From Puffinus mauretanicus (lineage: Eukaryota > Chordata > Aves > Procellariiformes > Procellariidae): DNA of 64,000 bases. The position numbers and the translations under genes are program-made. Shown here in pieces: positions 28,801 through 43,800 of the stretch. The stretch is taken from positions 1,302,001-1,366,000 of the forward strand of contig JAJKFH010001865.1 of NCBI GenBank assembly GCA_023333565.1. The letters run 5' to 3'. How positions within the stretch are numbered: position 1 is the first letter of the stretch; the number at the start of each line of letters is the position of its first letter. The notes under the pieces are model-generated. The model ran no database searches, was not told where the DNA came from, and saw nothing but the letters and a program-made list of their open reading frames with translations.

Positions 28801-31800
28801 TAGCTTGTAATTTCTTCTGAAAGAATTAGCCAGAAAAAAGTATAGCAAAAAACAACTAAAGAGATCACAAGTTAAAAGCAGTCTTTAAAATGAAACACTA
28901 ATCTGCATTGCTTGGGTTTAGGGATAAGTCAAGATACAGAGAAATAGTAGAAAGTACAGAAGGCACTCAGCAGCTTGTCTTTCCCCTTCATAACCAGAAA
29001 ACAGCTTAAGCACTCCACTCTCCTCCTTGGATTTTTTGACTTAACTGACTGCTAATACCAAGTTAGGCTGGAGACGGAAATGTCATCTACTTTCCAGAGA
29101 AAATACAACTGAATTTCCAGAGCATGACTTGTCTTGCCTAGCATGAACTGCAGCTAGAATTTCTCTTCCTCCTGTGAAAGACAGTTCTAGATCTTTTAAA
29201 CAAACACAAAACCACTGAATGCTGAAATTCTTCTAGATTATGAAAAATTTCTTCTAAAACTATTAGAGGGACTGTAAGAATAGATATTGAACTCAGAAAA
29301 CATCATTAAATAAGGAAAATTAGTAATACCTTTTTTTAAAAATAACAAAGCTTGCATAAAGAATAATTGTGGTTATACTTAGTAGTCATCTTAATTTTAT
29401 TTACTATAATATTAGCATCATCATTATCACCATTCTGGCCAATAGCTGTATTTTAAACACACTCTAAAAAACACACTTACCAATACCAGGTGACTTTGGC
29501 AACTCCCACTCGTTTCTACCAGCTCCAAGAGGTTGTCCGGTACATGATTTTATATTTAAGATATTCTTGTTCCAGGAAGTATGGTATGGATTACCAAGTG
29601 AAGCTGCACCCAAAGAGCCAGGACCAATATTTGGACCTAAAGGAATTCCTACCATAACTGGATTCTCAACACTTCCTGCTGGGATACTGGAACAAGAAAG
29701 CCCTGTTGGAAGACCAAAACCTGCAGAGCTGCAACCATGAAACTGAGACAAAACTGTATTTCCAGTAGATGGTATATTTCCCAAATGCTGTTGTGCAAAT
29801 GGAGTCGCTGCAAGAGAACATCCTGTAAGCAATGTGGGAACAGACGAAGGAATTGCTTGACTCTCAGAGTCAGTGACATGGGGTTTAAAGCTTGAAATAG
29901 AAACATATTGTTCACCAGATGAGTTTTCACTGAATGGCATATAAGTGCTTAATCCAGGATATACGGGTAATACATTCAAGGATGGTAATCCTTGTCTCTG
30001 TGCTTTGCTTGTTTGATCCTGCCACACTTCTTGAGCATCAACATTAACAGAAAGTGGCTGAAAGATGCAGAATTTACTTGGTAAAGCTGATTTAACATGA
30101 TCTAGCTCTTTATGATTAGCTGCTACATTTGAAGGAATAGATGCATGCTGCTTTTCATGCTTCGGAAAACCTTTGGACAGCTCTTGACCCAGTACATCAT
30201 CAAGCGTTCTTTTAAGACCTGCAAGATCATTTTCTTCTGATTTCTGGTCAATACTAAGCAGTGCTGCTTTTCTATTTCTTTGACATGAGCGGTCTTCTGG
30301 ATTTTCATTTGTATGTTCCTGCGAAGGAGTTGGGCTGGCTCGAATTATTGTTGTGCTCAGTTCACTGGCATTTTCACTCTAGTAAACAAATATAATAGGC
30401 AGTATTATGAATTTTACAAAAGCAAACAGGGTACATAAAACAAGACAGACCTCAATGCTGGTATTGCCATCCAATATAAATAATCCAGTTTGTCAAGTCT
30501 TGTCTGAAGTTTTGCTTTTGTAACATCTGTAACTCCTCACCTTGAAAAAGACGACCTGTGACTTCAACCTGTTTGCTGTCTAAAGTCACATTCTAGCTAG
30601 GTGTACTGGGTCTGGCTGGGATGGAATTAATTTTCTTCATACTAGCCCTTACGATGCTGTATTTTTAGATTTGTGATCAAAAAAATGTTGAGAACACATC
30701 AGTGTTTTAGCTATCTCTGAGCAGTGCTTGCACAGTGTCAAGGCCTTCTCCATTTCTCACTCTGCCACTCCAGAGAGTAGGCTCGGGGTGGGCAAGAGAT
30801 AGGGAGGGGACATGGACAGGACAGCTGACCCCAACTGACCAAAGAGAGAATCCATACCATGTAATATCATGCTCAGCAATAAAACTGTGGGGGAGTTTTT
30901 CAGAAGTAGCTGTTGCTTGGAGACTGGCTGGGCATTGGTCTGCTGGTAGCAAGTGATTGCTTTTGCGTCACTTTTCCCCCATCTCCCGCACCTTCACTTA
31001 TTAAACTGTCTTTCTCTCAACCCACCAGTCCCCCACCCCATCCTTTTCCCTTCCAATCCTTTCCCCCATCCCGCTGTGAGGGTGTGAGCAAGCAATTGTG
31101 TGGGCGATCAGTCACCAGCGGGGGTCAACCCACCACTCTAGGCATTAACACCAGAAGAATGCTCTGCTCTCTGAAGTTACCACGGACTAAGAGAGCTTCC
31201 ACAGGGCCAAAAATGTTTGACTTTCTGTGATTTTATAAAGTCATTCTGTGGGAAAATAATTGTACTATGAAAAAACCTAATGGAGCAGATTCCTAAACTC
31301 ACTGACAGGTTCACAGACATTATTATTCTGAAAAACAGACCCACAGTGAATTTTCTTATTTATTGTGTTTGGATCCAATACCATGAAGATTTTCATGTTT
31401 AAAAATGCATGAATCATAGAATCATTTAGGTTGGAAAAGACCTCTAAGATCATCGAGTCCAATCGTCAACGTAACACTGCCAAGTCCACCACTAAACCAT
31501 ATCCCCAAGTGCCACATCTACATGCCTTTTAAATACCTCCAGGGATGGTGACTCAACCACTTCCCTGGGCACCCTGTTCCAATGCTTAACAACCCTTTCA
31601 ATGAAGAAATTTTTCCTAATGTCCAATCTAAACCTCCCCTGGCGCAACTTGAGGCCATTTCCTCTCATCCTATCACTAGTTACTTGGCAGAAGAGACCAA
31701 CACCCACCTCGCTACAACCTCCTTTCAGGTAGTTGTAGAGCACGATGAGGTCTCCCCTCAGCCTCCTCTTCTCCAGACTAAACAACCCCAGTTCCCTCAG

Positions 31801-34800
31801 CCGCTCCTCATAGTACTTGTGCTTTAGACCCTTCACCAACTTTGTTGCCCTTCTTTGGACAGGCTCCAGCACCTCAATGTCTTTCTTGTAGTGAGGGGCC
31901 CAAAACTGAACACAGTATTCGAGTGTGGCCTCACCAGTGCCAAGTACAGGGGGACGATCATTTCCCTAGTCCTGCTGACACTATTTCTGATACAATCGAT
32001 CCTAATTGATCCCATTTCTGATGACAGAATCGATCCTAAATAGCAGCATCCAAGTGTGGTATAGATTATTTCTCTCCATATTCTTTATGACTTTCTTGAA
32101 TACGAAGGTGCTTTCTAAGGTCTAAGTTTCTTCTAACAAGAAATAAGAATCCCCAGGTATTAGAAGCCACTAACAAAAAGCTGATGTGGTTAGGTATCAA
32201 ATCTGTACTTAGAGTTCTTAGTAAAAGCTAAGGACCTAGAAGCAGTAAGGACCTAGAACATTAACATCATAGCAGATAGATTTTTTGAGAGCAAAAAAAC
32301 CTACACAACACACCACTAAAGACATACTTGCCAGCTTTTTAAGAAAAAAACTATAAAGATGAGTGGTCCTGAACCAAATCATTAATCAAAAAGCATTAGA
32401 TTAAGATGCATGAAAATGCATTGATACAAACACTTTCTTTGTCCACTCACACAAAGAAATCATTCAAGCCCAAAGACCTTCCATTTTGGCAGGTATGCAT
32501 GGTGTATAGGTGGAATGAGTGCACCTTATTCTCAGTCTTGGGATTTTTGTACTTAGAAATCAAACCAAGAGACAAAGAAGTACGAACCATAAATACGCAT
32601 ACACACAAATGTGTTTCAAGGAATCTCCTACTGGGTTAACTGTCAAGAGCAGAAGTGGTTACACCTTCTCATGCACTGTTCATAGCTACTAACAATACCA
32701 TTGGCACTAATCAGTGGAGGAGGACTGACCATGGGAGAACCACTCTCCCACAACTGGCATCACACTTGGCAGGCTTCCCAATACAGTGGATGAACTCCTA
32801 CCGATCCCCTACCGATTTCCCCTACCCATTTGAAAAATGAAAGTGTTCTTTAGATGTGCTACAAAGGTTAATTTTTTCTTGTGAAGTACATCCTGATCAC
32901 AGACTCCATTTTCAAAAATGGAGTTTCAAAATAATTTTTAGAAGTTTCAAAAACAAACCAGTGTGGTATTAAAGCAATCAGACATCAGCTCAGGACAGGT
33001 GTACCGTAAGAACTCTGACACAGGAACAAGAGAGTTACACAAAAGGATGAAGAGTATCTACACTATAAAGCAATTGTTCAGCTTAAGTAAATAGGACTTG
33101 GTAGGCAGAGAAAGGCAAGTGAAAGAAGGAGAAAGAACAATAAAGTAGCTGTTCTGATTGTTGTAGAAAAATAAGCTGCATTCCTTTAAAAAGGGCATTC
33201 AGGGCAGCTGCCTGAGGTGAGATGGCTCACCGGGCCAAATCAACCAAACAAGAAATAAAAAAAAAATTTTAAAAAATCATGCACCTTTGACAACCCAACA
33301 CTAGTGTTAAAGGGAGAGAGCACCACTGATTAAACAGATTGTGCTATAGGAAGTATTCAGATCTGAAGATAATACCAGTACAAACATTATTCTTGTCTGT
33401 AAGAAGCTTCAGGCAAGGGACATGAAAATGGCTCTTAACAAGTACAAGTGAGATGAAGCTCTCTTTCTCCCAGCGGTCTCTCTCTCTCTCTCTCAGCATA
33501 AAACACTACTAACCCAAAGGAATAAATTAACACTGCAGCCTTATAAATGGGACTTATAAATGTACTCATAATACAAATGTAAAAATTTGACAAAGTACTT
33601 GAGGATCTCCTTGCTAAACTACCCTGGGGAACAAAGACTACTCAAACAGTAACATCTCTTCAAGACAGAGGGGCAAACTAGTATGCAGCCAGTTACAGCA
33701 AAGCATCAGGACCCACCGTTTGCATGAGATGACAGGAATCTAGAACCATATGCATTTCAAACATGAAACAGACCCAAGAGCTGATGCTATGCCAGCATTG
33801 ACTGCAAGCAAATATCCATTTAAATTTGCCCTTGCGTTCCTTCCTAAGGACTGCAATTCCCACTGGAAACAGCAAGATGGAAAAGAATAGATTCCCTGTG
33901 TAACTTGAGCAACTAGACCTAGAACAAAATGGGCTATAGGCCAGAACACATGCTTGCTTCTTCCTGATGCTTTCAGCGTGAAGGAACATTGCTGCTGGTG
34001 TTCCTATAGGAGGAACAGAAGGCTTCACTAAGATTTCACTAGCCACCAGTCCTAAAAGCCTCACCCTCTGCAAATGAAAAAATGCACAGTTGAGAGCATT
34101 TCTATTTCCTGTGTTAGAGGAATCCACAACTGATAAAGATATTAGAAAATAAATGTAACCACTCAGATTTACACAGATATGGATGCAGTCAGAGAGGTTT
34201 TTGAGCTTTTGTTTGTTTTTTAAAGTTCCATCCACATTCCCACACCCTTTGGAAGGGGAGGAGGCATAACAGAAAGATTCCAGATTCCAAGGAATCCATG
34301 GATTTAGATAAAAGAATGCCAATTATCTTAATCAGCATAAGATTGCAAGTCTGAACAAAAGTTTCACTCTCAGAGTACACTCTTTGCTAAAGCAGTAAGA
34401 ACAGTCAGAATGACTGTCAGAGGTAGAAAATGATAGCTTCAATCCTGAAAAAAGAAGTTAAAGCTAAAATAAGTATTTATAAACATTTGTCCAGAAAAAA
34501 AGGAAAAATATTCTAACAGCTGAAGCTGAGCAGAAAGGGAGCCTCAGGGGTGATGAAAGCAGATATAGAACCTACAAACTACTACTACAATACTGCACTG
34601 CATTCCAAGAACGAAATGACTTAACAGGCAATTGAGGGGAAAAAAAAAAAAATCAAAGGGGAAAAATACACCAACTCTAACTCTTTTCTAAAGTTAGTAG
34701 TTCTTTGAATGTTTTACTATGTTTATATTCATTACGGTTTGTGCATTTAACACAATCTATTTCAGAATTTAAATTTCTGAAACTCAGGAGTGGGGGAGAA

Positions 34801-37800
34801 GCAGAATACCTTTTCCCTATGCACAGCATGTCCTAAACTGTCCCAAAACATTTAAGGCTTTTCTAATTTAGAATTATTTTGACCATTTAAGGGTTTTGTT
34901 TGGGGGTGAGGAAGAGGTGTTTTGTTTGTTTGTTTGTTTTAAAGAAACGGAATTAATACATATTTACAGTTCAAGATTTTCTTACCCAGTATGTCTCCGG
35001 ATTATGTATTACAGCTGTGTTCTTAAGGGTACTGTCAGATGCAGAGACATATGTTAATCTGCTCATGCTAGGACTTGAGTAAACTGACTGAGGTAGTACA
35101 CTCTCTTTGCAAGAAGATTCCTCATAACGTGATGTGCAGGTAAAGTCAGTTTCAGACCTGAAAAACAGATTCAAAGTATGTCAGTATTAGAATATATTTC
35201 TAATGCTGCCCCCAAAAAAATCAATGCTACACATTAGCTATACTATTCTAAAAATCAACTTACTTAGCCATTCTATTTAGTACAGTCAGTAGAAATGAGA
35301 AATCAGCTCTCAATTAACCTTTAGAAGTTCTGGCTTTGATGCACATAAAACTCATTTTCATTAGATATAAATCCATAAGGCAAAGCATCAGAGTTCCACA
35401 ACTGAACTCAGATGCTAAGGTCACAGAAACAACACAACAACTTATTAAAAGAAAAAAGGTGAATCAATATACTTGTATCTAACTAGATGGAAGAATGTCA
35501 AATGAAATCATCCAATATCCCAGGCATCACACATTAGTATTTCCTATTCACTGCTGAGATTCTCTTCATTTCACACACCTGAAAACACGGGATCTCTCAC
35601 CACTTTGTTGAACAAGAAGAGATAACATGAAAACAATTAAAGTCACTGATAATTTTAACTGGAAATCCTAATGTCTATATAACATGCTTGCAAAAATACA
35701 CACACTTTGCACGTTTTAACTTCTGAGAAATGCCAGACAGCCTGTAATTCTAATATCATGTACAACACACTAACTGTAGTTAAATATCAAACAGTGAACT
35801 TAAAAGTTAAGGCAAAGAAATCAGTTGCCTCATCTTTTTATGAGAATATATATAGCCATTGGCTACTGGCCATGTTTATACATTTAAGACTACACAACCA
35901 ACTTAGTTGTGTAATCTTATAGTTTAAGTAACACTTATTGTTATGGGAGCTTATTTAAAAAACATTGCCCTTTCAGTTGCTAAGCAAGCCTTAAATCTTT
36001 GACACAAGTTGCAGTTTCAAAATATGAAGTGGTCAAAAGCAATACAAATATTTCTATCCGTCCTCTCTCACAACAAGCAGTGGTATGAATCAGAGAACCA
36101 AACTGAGTGAAATCCTTGTAAGTTTAAAAAACACATCTTCATTGGTCTATACAATGTCAAGCTTTGTTATCATATAATTAACATCATAAACCCCAATCAA
36201 ATAGTTTTCTCTGTAATAGATGAATTCCACTAGAACAACAATTAATAAATATGGGATTTTACAGCTCTGTCAACACAGTTTTACGTATCTGAGGTATATG
36301 ACTAGCTAACAGGCTGAATATTTTGTATTCTTGCATTACTGAATAATCCTGAGCAGAAACAGCAATGTTCCTATCAGGCATCTCTGTCTCATCAGGCCAG
36401 TAAGGAAAATAAAAAGTTAACAATTGCTTAAGACTGCTTCCCCATACACATAATAAAAGCAAACAGAAAGCTTAGGCTAAGAATGAAGTCTTAGCCTAAT
36501 AAAGATCTCCTATAAACTGAGATCAAGGTTAACATTCAAACTAAAACTGGATCCCTCAAAAATCCTCATGAAGCATTAATAATTCTTATAACCTGCACCA
36601 AAAAATTTACCCTGAAAATGCTGTTCCAGAAGTCTCACTAGGAGAAGAGTGGATTAGTGGTGAAGTTGAAGGTCTGAAGCTACACTGCTCATCCTCTAGA
36701 GGCTGCAAGTCACATTCAGGTAGAATGGGTTTATGCTCTGGTAAATAAACAGAAATTAATAACTATTTATTTAAGCACAGGGAACAAGTCTACTGTCAAG
36801 AAAAGCCTTATCAACAACTGGTTACACTTACATAGGTTTACTTACCAGTACTATTCTGGGAAGTTGGGGAGAGCTTCTCAAAAGTTACATGTTTTACATT
36901 CCCACCGCAAGCAGTACTGGCATCTTTGTTTCTCTTCTCTATTTTTGCATTTTGCTTCTTTTCATCATTGTTCAACTTCTGCGTAGGCTTTGCTTTTGTA
37001 GGACTTACCGAGACACATTTACTGGATTGCTGGGCAGGTTTTAAGTTGCTGAGTGACAGAGTATCTTCCGTACTTCCTTCCACCAAATCATTACATGGTT
37101 CAGGAACAGCATTTGTTGCTTGATCTACTGTTTCTGTGTCTTCCCCGATACAACATCTACTAGTGAGATCGTTGGTCTGATAAGCAAGCGGACTTCTCTG
37201 TGCCACTTCCATTTTTGCTGCTAAAGGAATTCCACATGTCTGTGCTTCATTTCCAGTGGGTGAGGTTTGGGTATCAAGCGTATCTGATCTAAGATCAGCA
37301 TTCACTGACTGTAAATGTTTAGTATTTACTAAATCTGACAACTTTTCTGAATATTTAACACTATTTGCAGTTACGTCTTCATGGTTGGGAACACTAGACA
37401 GACTTGAGAAATTCTGAATATCATTTCCTTCATTAAAATAATCCAGAAATCGCTTCTCTAATTCTTGCTGCTTGCTATGATTATTAATCAAGTCTTCTGC
37501 AAGAGTATCCTTATTTTTGTCTTTACTCAGTACAAAGGTATCAGGCATAAGGTTCTGTACAGATGCTTCATGTTTCACAATACCCTCATATTCACTTTCA
37601 TGTCCAACCTCATCTGTTTTTTTGAGGTATTTTTCCATATCAAATGCACTATTTTCCACATTGCTGGATAAGACCTGATTAGCAGAGCGTTCTGTCTCTT
37701 TAACAATTCCAGGAAGGAAACATGTTCTTTTACTTTTATTAGAGAGTGCCATCATCATAGCAGCTAGCTGGGAAGGATCAGCACTGGAGGAAGCATTAGC

Positions 37801-40800
37801 AATAGCAGAGGCAATTGTGCTAATACTCAGGACACAGTCAGAATGATTAGATAAGCCGTCTTCAAACTTGTCTTTATGAATTCCATCCTACAACAAACCA
37901 AAATTAGTTAGGTACCAAATTAAGAAATTTTTGTTTAGTGTTTTGGGTTTTGTGTTTTGGTGGTTGGGGTTTTTTTTAATTATCTTGCATTTCGGTATAT
38001 AGTAATATATTAACATTTCTAGTTGTCACATATTTAATCAACTGTCAAGAAGGAATACTGCAATAGGCGTAATACTCATTGTACTGATTTTTTTAAGTCT
38101 ACTCCATAATTTTTTTTTTAAAAGATTAAATAAAGATTTCCTGCTAGGAAGCCCTAGTTCCTGTAAAACTTTTAAAATCCAAGGAAAGTGATCATGCCCC
38201 TGTACTCAGCACTGGTGAGGCCACACCTCAAAAACTGTGTTCAGTTTTGGGCCCCTCACTACAAGGTGGTGGAGGTGTCCAGAGAAGGGCAACGAAGCTG
38301 GTGAAGGGTCTGGAGAACAAGTCTTATGAGGAGCGGCTGAGGGAACTGGGACTGTTTAGTCTGGAGAAGAGGAGGCTGAGGGGAGACCTCATCGCGCTCT
38401 ACAACTACCTGAAAGGAGGTTGTAGCGAGGTGGGTGTTGGTCTCTTCTGCCAAGTAACTAGTGATAGGATGAGAGGAAATGGCCTCAAGTTGCGCCAGGG
38501 GAGGTTTAGATTGGACATAGGAAAAATTTCTTTACTGAAAGAGTGGTCAGGCCTTGGAACAGGGTGCCCAGGGAAGTGGTAGATTCACCATCCCTGGAAG
38601 TATTTAAAAGATGTGTAGATGTGGCACTTGGGGACATGGTTTAGTGGGCATGGCGGTGTTGGGTTGATGGTTGGACTCAACGATCTTAGAGGTCTTTTCC
38701 AACCTTAATGATTCTATGATTCTATGACTCTCAAATGTTTTAATTCAGTTGGAAGAACTGGGAGTAAAATACCATCAGGAACAAACACTACCATGACCAA
38801 ATACACAGTATCTTCCCAGTTAACTTTAAACCATCTGCCTCTCTACAAGGGGAAGACAAAGCTATTTCTACAGTTTTCTCTATCACTCAAGTCTGATTTC
38901 TTCTTTAGTTTTCACATTGGCTATTCTTAGCAAAGGGCATGGAGTAAGTAGACAGTCATGTCCAGACCACAATCTCTAGCCACCTCTCTTAGACACATAT
39001 ACATTCAGGAAGAAAAGAAAATATCTGTCCTCTTGTAGATATGCATGCATGTCTTTGTAACGTCCTTATAAAAAGACTGATGAAGTATGGAGCAGATAAG
39101 TGGACCATGACTGGACTGAAAACTGGCTGCTCACCAGGTTGTGATCAGCAGCACAAAGTCCAGCAGGACACCAGCCACTTGCTAGTGGAGTACCCCAGGG
39201 ATCAAGACTGGGGCCAGTACTGTTCAACATCTTCATTAATGACATGGATGATGGGGCAGAGTGCACCCTCAGCAAGTTTGCCCATCATACAAAATTGGAA
39301 GGTGCCGTTTATACACCAGGAGAGTGGGCTGTCATTCAGAGGGACCTCAACAGGCTGGAAAAATGGGCTGAGAAGAATCTCACAAAGTTCAACGGGAAAT
39401 GCCAAGACCAGCACCTGGATAACCACATGTACCCGTACAGGCTGGGGACCAGCCACCTGGAAAGCAGCTTGGCAGAAAAGGACTTGCAGGTCCTAGTAGA
39501 CATGAAGTTGATCATGAACCACCAACGTGCCCTTGTGGCAAAGGATGCCAACAGCATCCTGGCCTGGAGTAAGAAAAGAGTTGCCAGCAGGCTTAGGGAG
39601 GTGATCCTTCCCCTCTACTCAGCGCTGGTGTGACCACATCTGGAATGCTATGTCCAGTTATGGACTCCCCAGTACAAGGGAAGACATGGACATACTGGAG
39701 AGAGCCTAGCGAAGGGCCACAAAGATGAGCAGAGTAAGAACTTGGAGCACCTGTCATATGAGGAGAGAGCTGGAATTGTTTAGCCTCAAGACGACAAGGC
39801 TCGGGAGGAAATCTTATCAATGTGTATAAATACCCGATGGGGGGAGGAGGGGAGTGGGGAGGAATAAAGAAGGAATAAAGAAGATGGACCCAGACTCTTC
39901 TCTGAGGTATCCAGTGAGAAGAAAGGAGGCAACGGGCACCATTTTAAATACAGGAAATTCCATTTAAACATAAGGAAAAGATTTTTAATGTCAACATGAT
40001 CAATCACGGGAACAGGTTGCCCAGAGAGGACCCAGATGATCTCCAGGAATGCCTTCTGACCTCAACCATTCTGTGATTTGTCTGTGTTTTGAGAACATTT
40101 TAGCATCCATATCAGACTGAGGATGACCTAAACTTATACAAGTTGAGGGCAGGATAGATTACAATCTGGAAATACATTATCAAAACCCCAAATTACTCAT
40201 TTTTTATCTATAACAATAGGTATAAGGACAAATTAGAAAGAAAAGCAATTATGGCAGTACACAGTCAGATGAGCGATCCAATCAGTCCTTCTGCATTTAA
40301 GTCTGCAGCCTTCATCATTTGATCAGCTAAACGAAGTCAAACTTGCTAGCTACTGACTCCTTTCAGTGATCATGTAGGACAAGGGCTGTTTCTGTAACTG
40401 AATGTCTATGTATGTGTTCTGCCTGATTAGAAAAAGAACATGACACATTAAGGCAGAGAAAGTAGGTGTCTAGGATTACCAAATTGAAAATATACATTTT
40501 TCAGACTTACATCACATCAATATTTTTGAATTTTATCAAGTAAAAGACTTTATTCGCATGCTAAAGACAAGTTGTTTCATTTAAAAAAATAGAAGGGGAA
40601 GACATAGCTGAAATTCAGAAACTTGATCACAGAACGTCAATAGGCTAGGAATCTCTGAAAAAACTATGGGCTGACAGACCAAGCAACTCCAAAAGTGAAG
40701 TAGGGAGAAAAAGGAAAATGAGATGGTGATAGTAACACCTGACTCACTACAGGTTCATGGATTTCTAATGAAACTATCCTAACAAACAGTGGCACCTGTT

Positions 40801-43800
40801 AGGATTCAAATGATCAATATAAAAAGCAATGAGCTGATATGAAAGTCCAAATTTAGCCATATTCAAGGCAACAATAATAATTGGAGTTATTTGAACTTTG
40901 CTCAAGTTCATAGTCGCACTTAATAGAAAAATACAAGAGAAATACCTTTGCTTTACTTTTGGTAGCAGCTTCTATATTAATGCTTTTATGTATTCCAGAT
41001 GTATTATCCATCCTATGCCATCCACCTTCACAGCTGGTAGAATTTGCATGTTCTTTTGTTTGTGCTTCTAAGTCATCTAAGAACAAAGAAAAAGACAGGG
41101 AATTAATTTACAGTAAATTGTCTAAACACCTGCATTCGTGGGATACACATGCTCCGTTAATGCTCTATAGAAAAAAGAGCTGTTATAATGGCACAAATCC
41201 AAATACTGCAACATCAGTTGTTCCCTGTACAGTACTCAAAGTTTACATTCAAGTCACAAAATTAGACGGCATTAAGAGTACCATGCTCACACTCTTCAAA
41301 TTTTATTTTCAGGTAGCTTATCATATTAGCACAAGCTAAACAAACCTTTTCATAAAATGGTATTTGCAAGATAATATGAACATAGACCAAACTCCAGGAG
41401 AAAATTGGAAGAGTTAAATCTGAGTAAAGCCAATTTTCTTATGCTGGAGACAGGGTTTGACTGAGGTAGATAGCAGTGAACTGGCGATTTCGAAGGAATA
41501 TGTGTAGGAGGGACAGGTATGTTCCTGAAACCATCAAAGCCACGAAAAGTCTTCTTGATTAGGAGATCAAACCCAAACTAGGAGGTATTGTTCATATGAG
41601 ATCTAGAGGCTACGATTTCAACAAACAAGTTCCTGCTTGAAGGAAAACATCTGGACTCTCTAGAACACTAAAACTAGCTTTTAAAGATGCTCTGATCAGT
41701 GAGAAAACAAGTATGAAACAGCAAACATTATTGGTTTGGGGGTTTTTTTTGGGGGGGGGGTGGGTTTTGTTTGGTTGGTTAGTTTTTTGTTTGGTTGTTT
41801 TTTTCTTTTTTTTTTTTTCTTTACTTCTGTTCTTACAGTAGATATTTGGGGTTTGGATACACTTTGTATTTCAAGTAACACCCTCCTCAGGTTGCCGACC
41901 TCTCAGCTGCCTCTCCATCTGCTACTCCTTAAGCAGGAATTGCATACTGGTACCGCTGATAAAGATTATTATTGCCAATACTACTAAAAATCAGATGGCA
42001 GTAACTATTGTCCACAAAGTGACCCAAATACCTATTTTCTCTAACATTTATAGCAACCCTCATATCAAAAGAAGTGCAGAGCACATTAGGGTATCTTTCT
42101 ATTACTCAAAGCAACAATTATAACTATAATTTAATTGAACAGAGGTCATGAACTCAGTGAACTCCTGGTATTTTTTGACAAAAATCCAGATTACTGTATA
42201 ATGAATTTAAGCACACTAACACTAGATTTAAAAAAAAAAAAAAAAATCATTAGAGACCCTTTAAAAATATTTGCAAGGTCTTAGCATGAGGAAAATTACA
42301 GCTGTAAAGCTGTTTCAAGGAAGCGGACTCCATAAAAGCCTGATGGGTATTTTTCACCAATGCGAAAAAGCATTTAAGGCACTGCACTGACTGTACAAGC
42401 AGGTTCACAAAGATTGATGTTGCCACAGTTCTATCAAGAGCAGTAGAGATGCTTTAAAATGCACTCATCCTTTGCTAAACATACCTTATTAAGTTGACAG
42501 GCATATGTAAGTTAAGCAGATATCATGGGAGTGTAAATTTTTTTTATTTTAAAGATGGCAGGAAAAAACATAGACTGTGTCAGCTCAGCTATAACCCAAA
42601 TTGTTTTCCTTCTTTCCTTATATCCTCTACACCTATATGAGCAAACAGACCAATTTTCTGGGGCAGGTTGGTTGGTTTTTGGCAACACATTTATACAGAT
42701 TTTTCAACAGGAAAACTCTGAACAGACTTTAATTATTACAAAATATTCTGATAGTTATCCAGTATTCTGGAAATGCTGAAATATCTAAGACAATTTAGGG
42801 TAGTACTTAGTATTAGAATGTTCCCTCTTGTAAGTGTTTAGGTTCTGTGTTTTTCTGGGGGAAGGGGGTTAGGGGAGGTGCTAACAGCAAAAAAGATATT
42901 TGGTGAATGAAAACTAGAGTCTTTCTATCATGGATTACTCTTAATAGTCTTTAATAGCTATATACAAGTAATTCTTAACTACTGTTATAAACACTGTCTA
43001 GGGCTGACCCTTCTGTTCTATAATTACCTGGAAACACCTCAGACAATTGCGAAATCTCTTGGCCAGTGTCACCTCCCGATGAATCAGATTGCCTTAGCAA
43101 AGCAACAGGTTGCCTTTTCTTCGGAGATGTAATGTAGTAACCAAAAGATGGCTATAAAAGAAAAAATTACCCCGGAATACAGCATGAGTAAATTTAATCA
43201 TTAATAAAAAGGTTCAGTGGGCTTGCAAAGCAGCTTCAGCCACAGTGCCTCCCCAGCTGGTGTTTGGCTCTCATACCACTGAGAAATAACATATGCCTCC
43301 TAGCATTGCAAATGCCTAATCCAAACACACACACTTCCAATATATACATAAAATAAACTTTATACCAGTTAGACAAAAGAAAGTACATATGCTCTCATCA
43401 TCTCTGCCTGTAGGCATGCTCTGCCACTCAGCCTCTGAATGCACCAGGACCGAACATGCCAACTCTACCAATTCACCAGGACACGACTGAATTACACAAG
43501 CATATTTGACTTCTTCCTCTCATTGTACACACCTACCCACTTTTTTTTTTGTCTGCAACACAGATGAGATACTGTCTACCAACAACAGATAAGAGAAGAG
43601 ACAGGTATCAGATAGATGCAGGAAGCATACAGAAGTATGTTGGTAAGTTAGAGTCTAGATGACTACATTTTTTACTGAAGTCAGGCATTTGCCTAGATAG
43701 TACATCAACTATCAACAGCTGTTCAAAGATACTCTCACTGTTCAAATACCCCTGTCTGAGCAGCGTTTCATTCAACTACCAAGTGGATTGTTTGCTTGGA

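Noticed and set aside
33693..34322. 209-codon frame on the CEP192 strand in intron 17
   Set aside because: No similarity recognised, low-complexity hydrophobic stretches and no fitting splice context. The length is somewhat unusual but not enough to call a gene.
39041..39633. 151- and 129-codon frames
   Set aside because: Remnants of CR1 reverse transcriptase in shifted frames.
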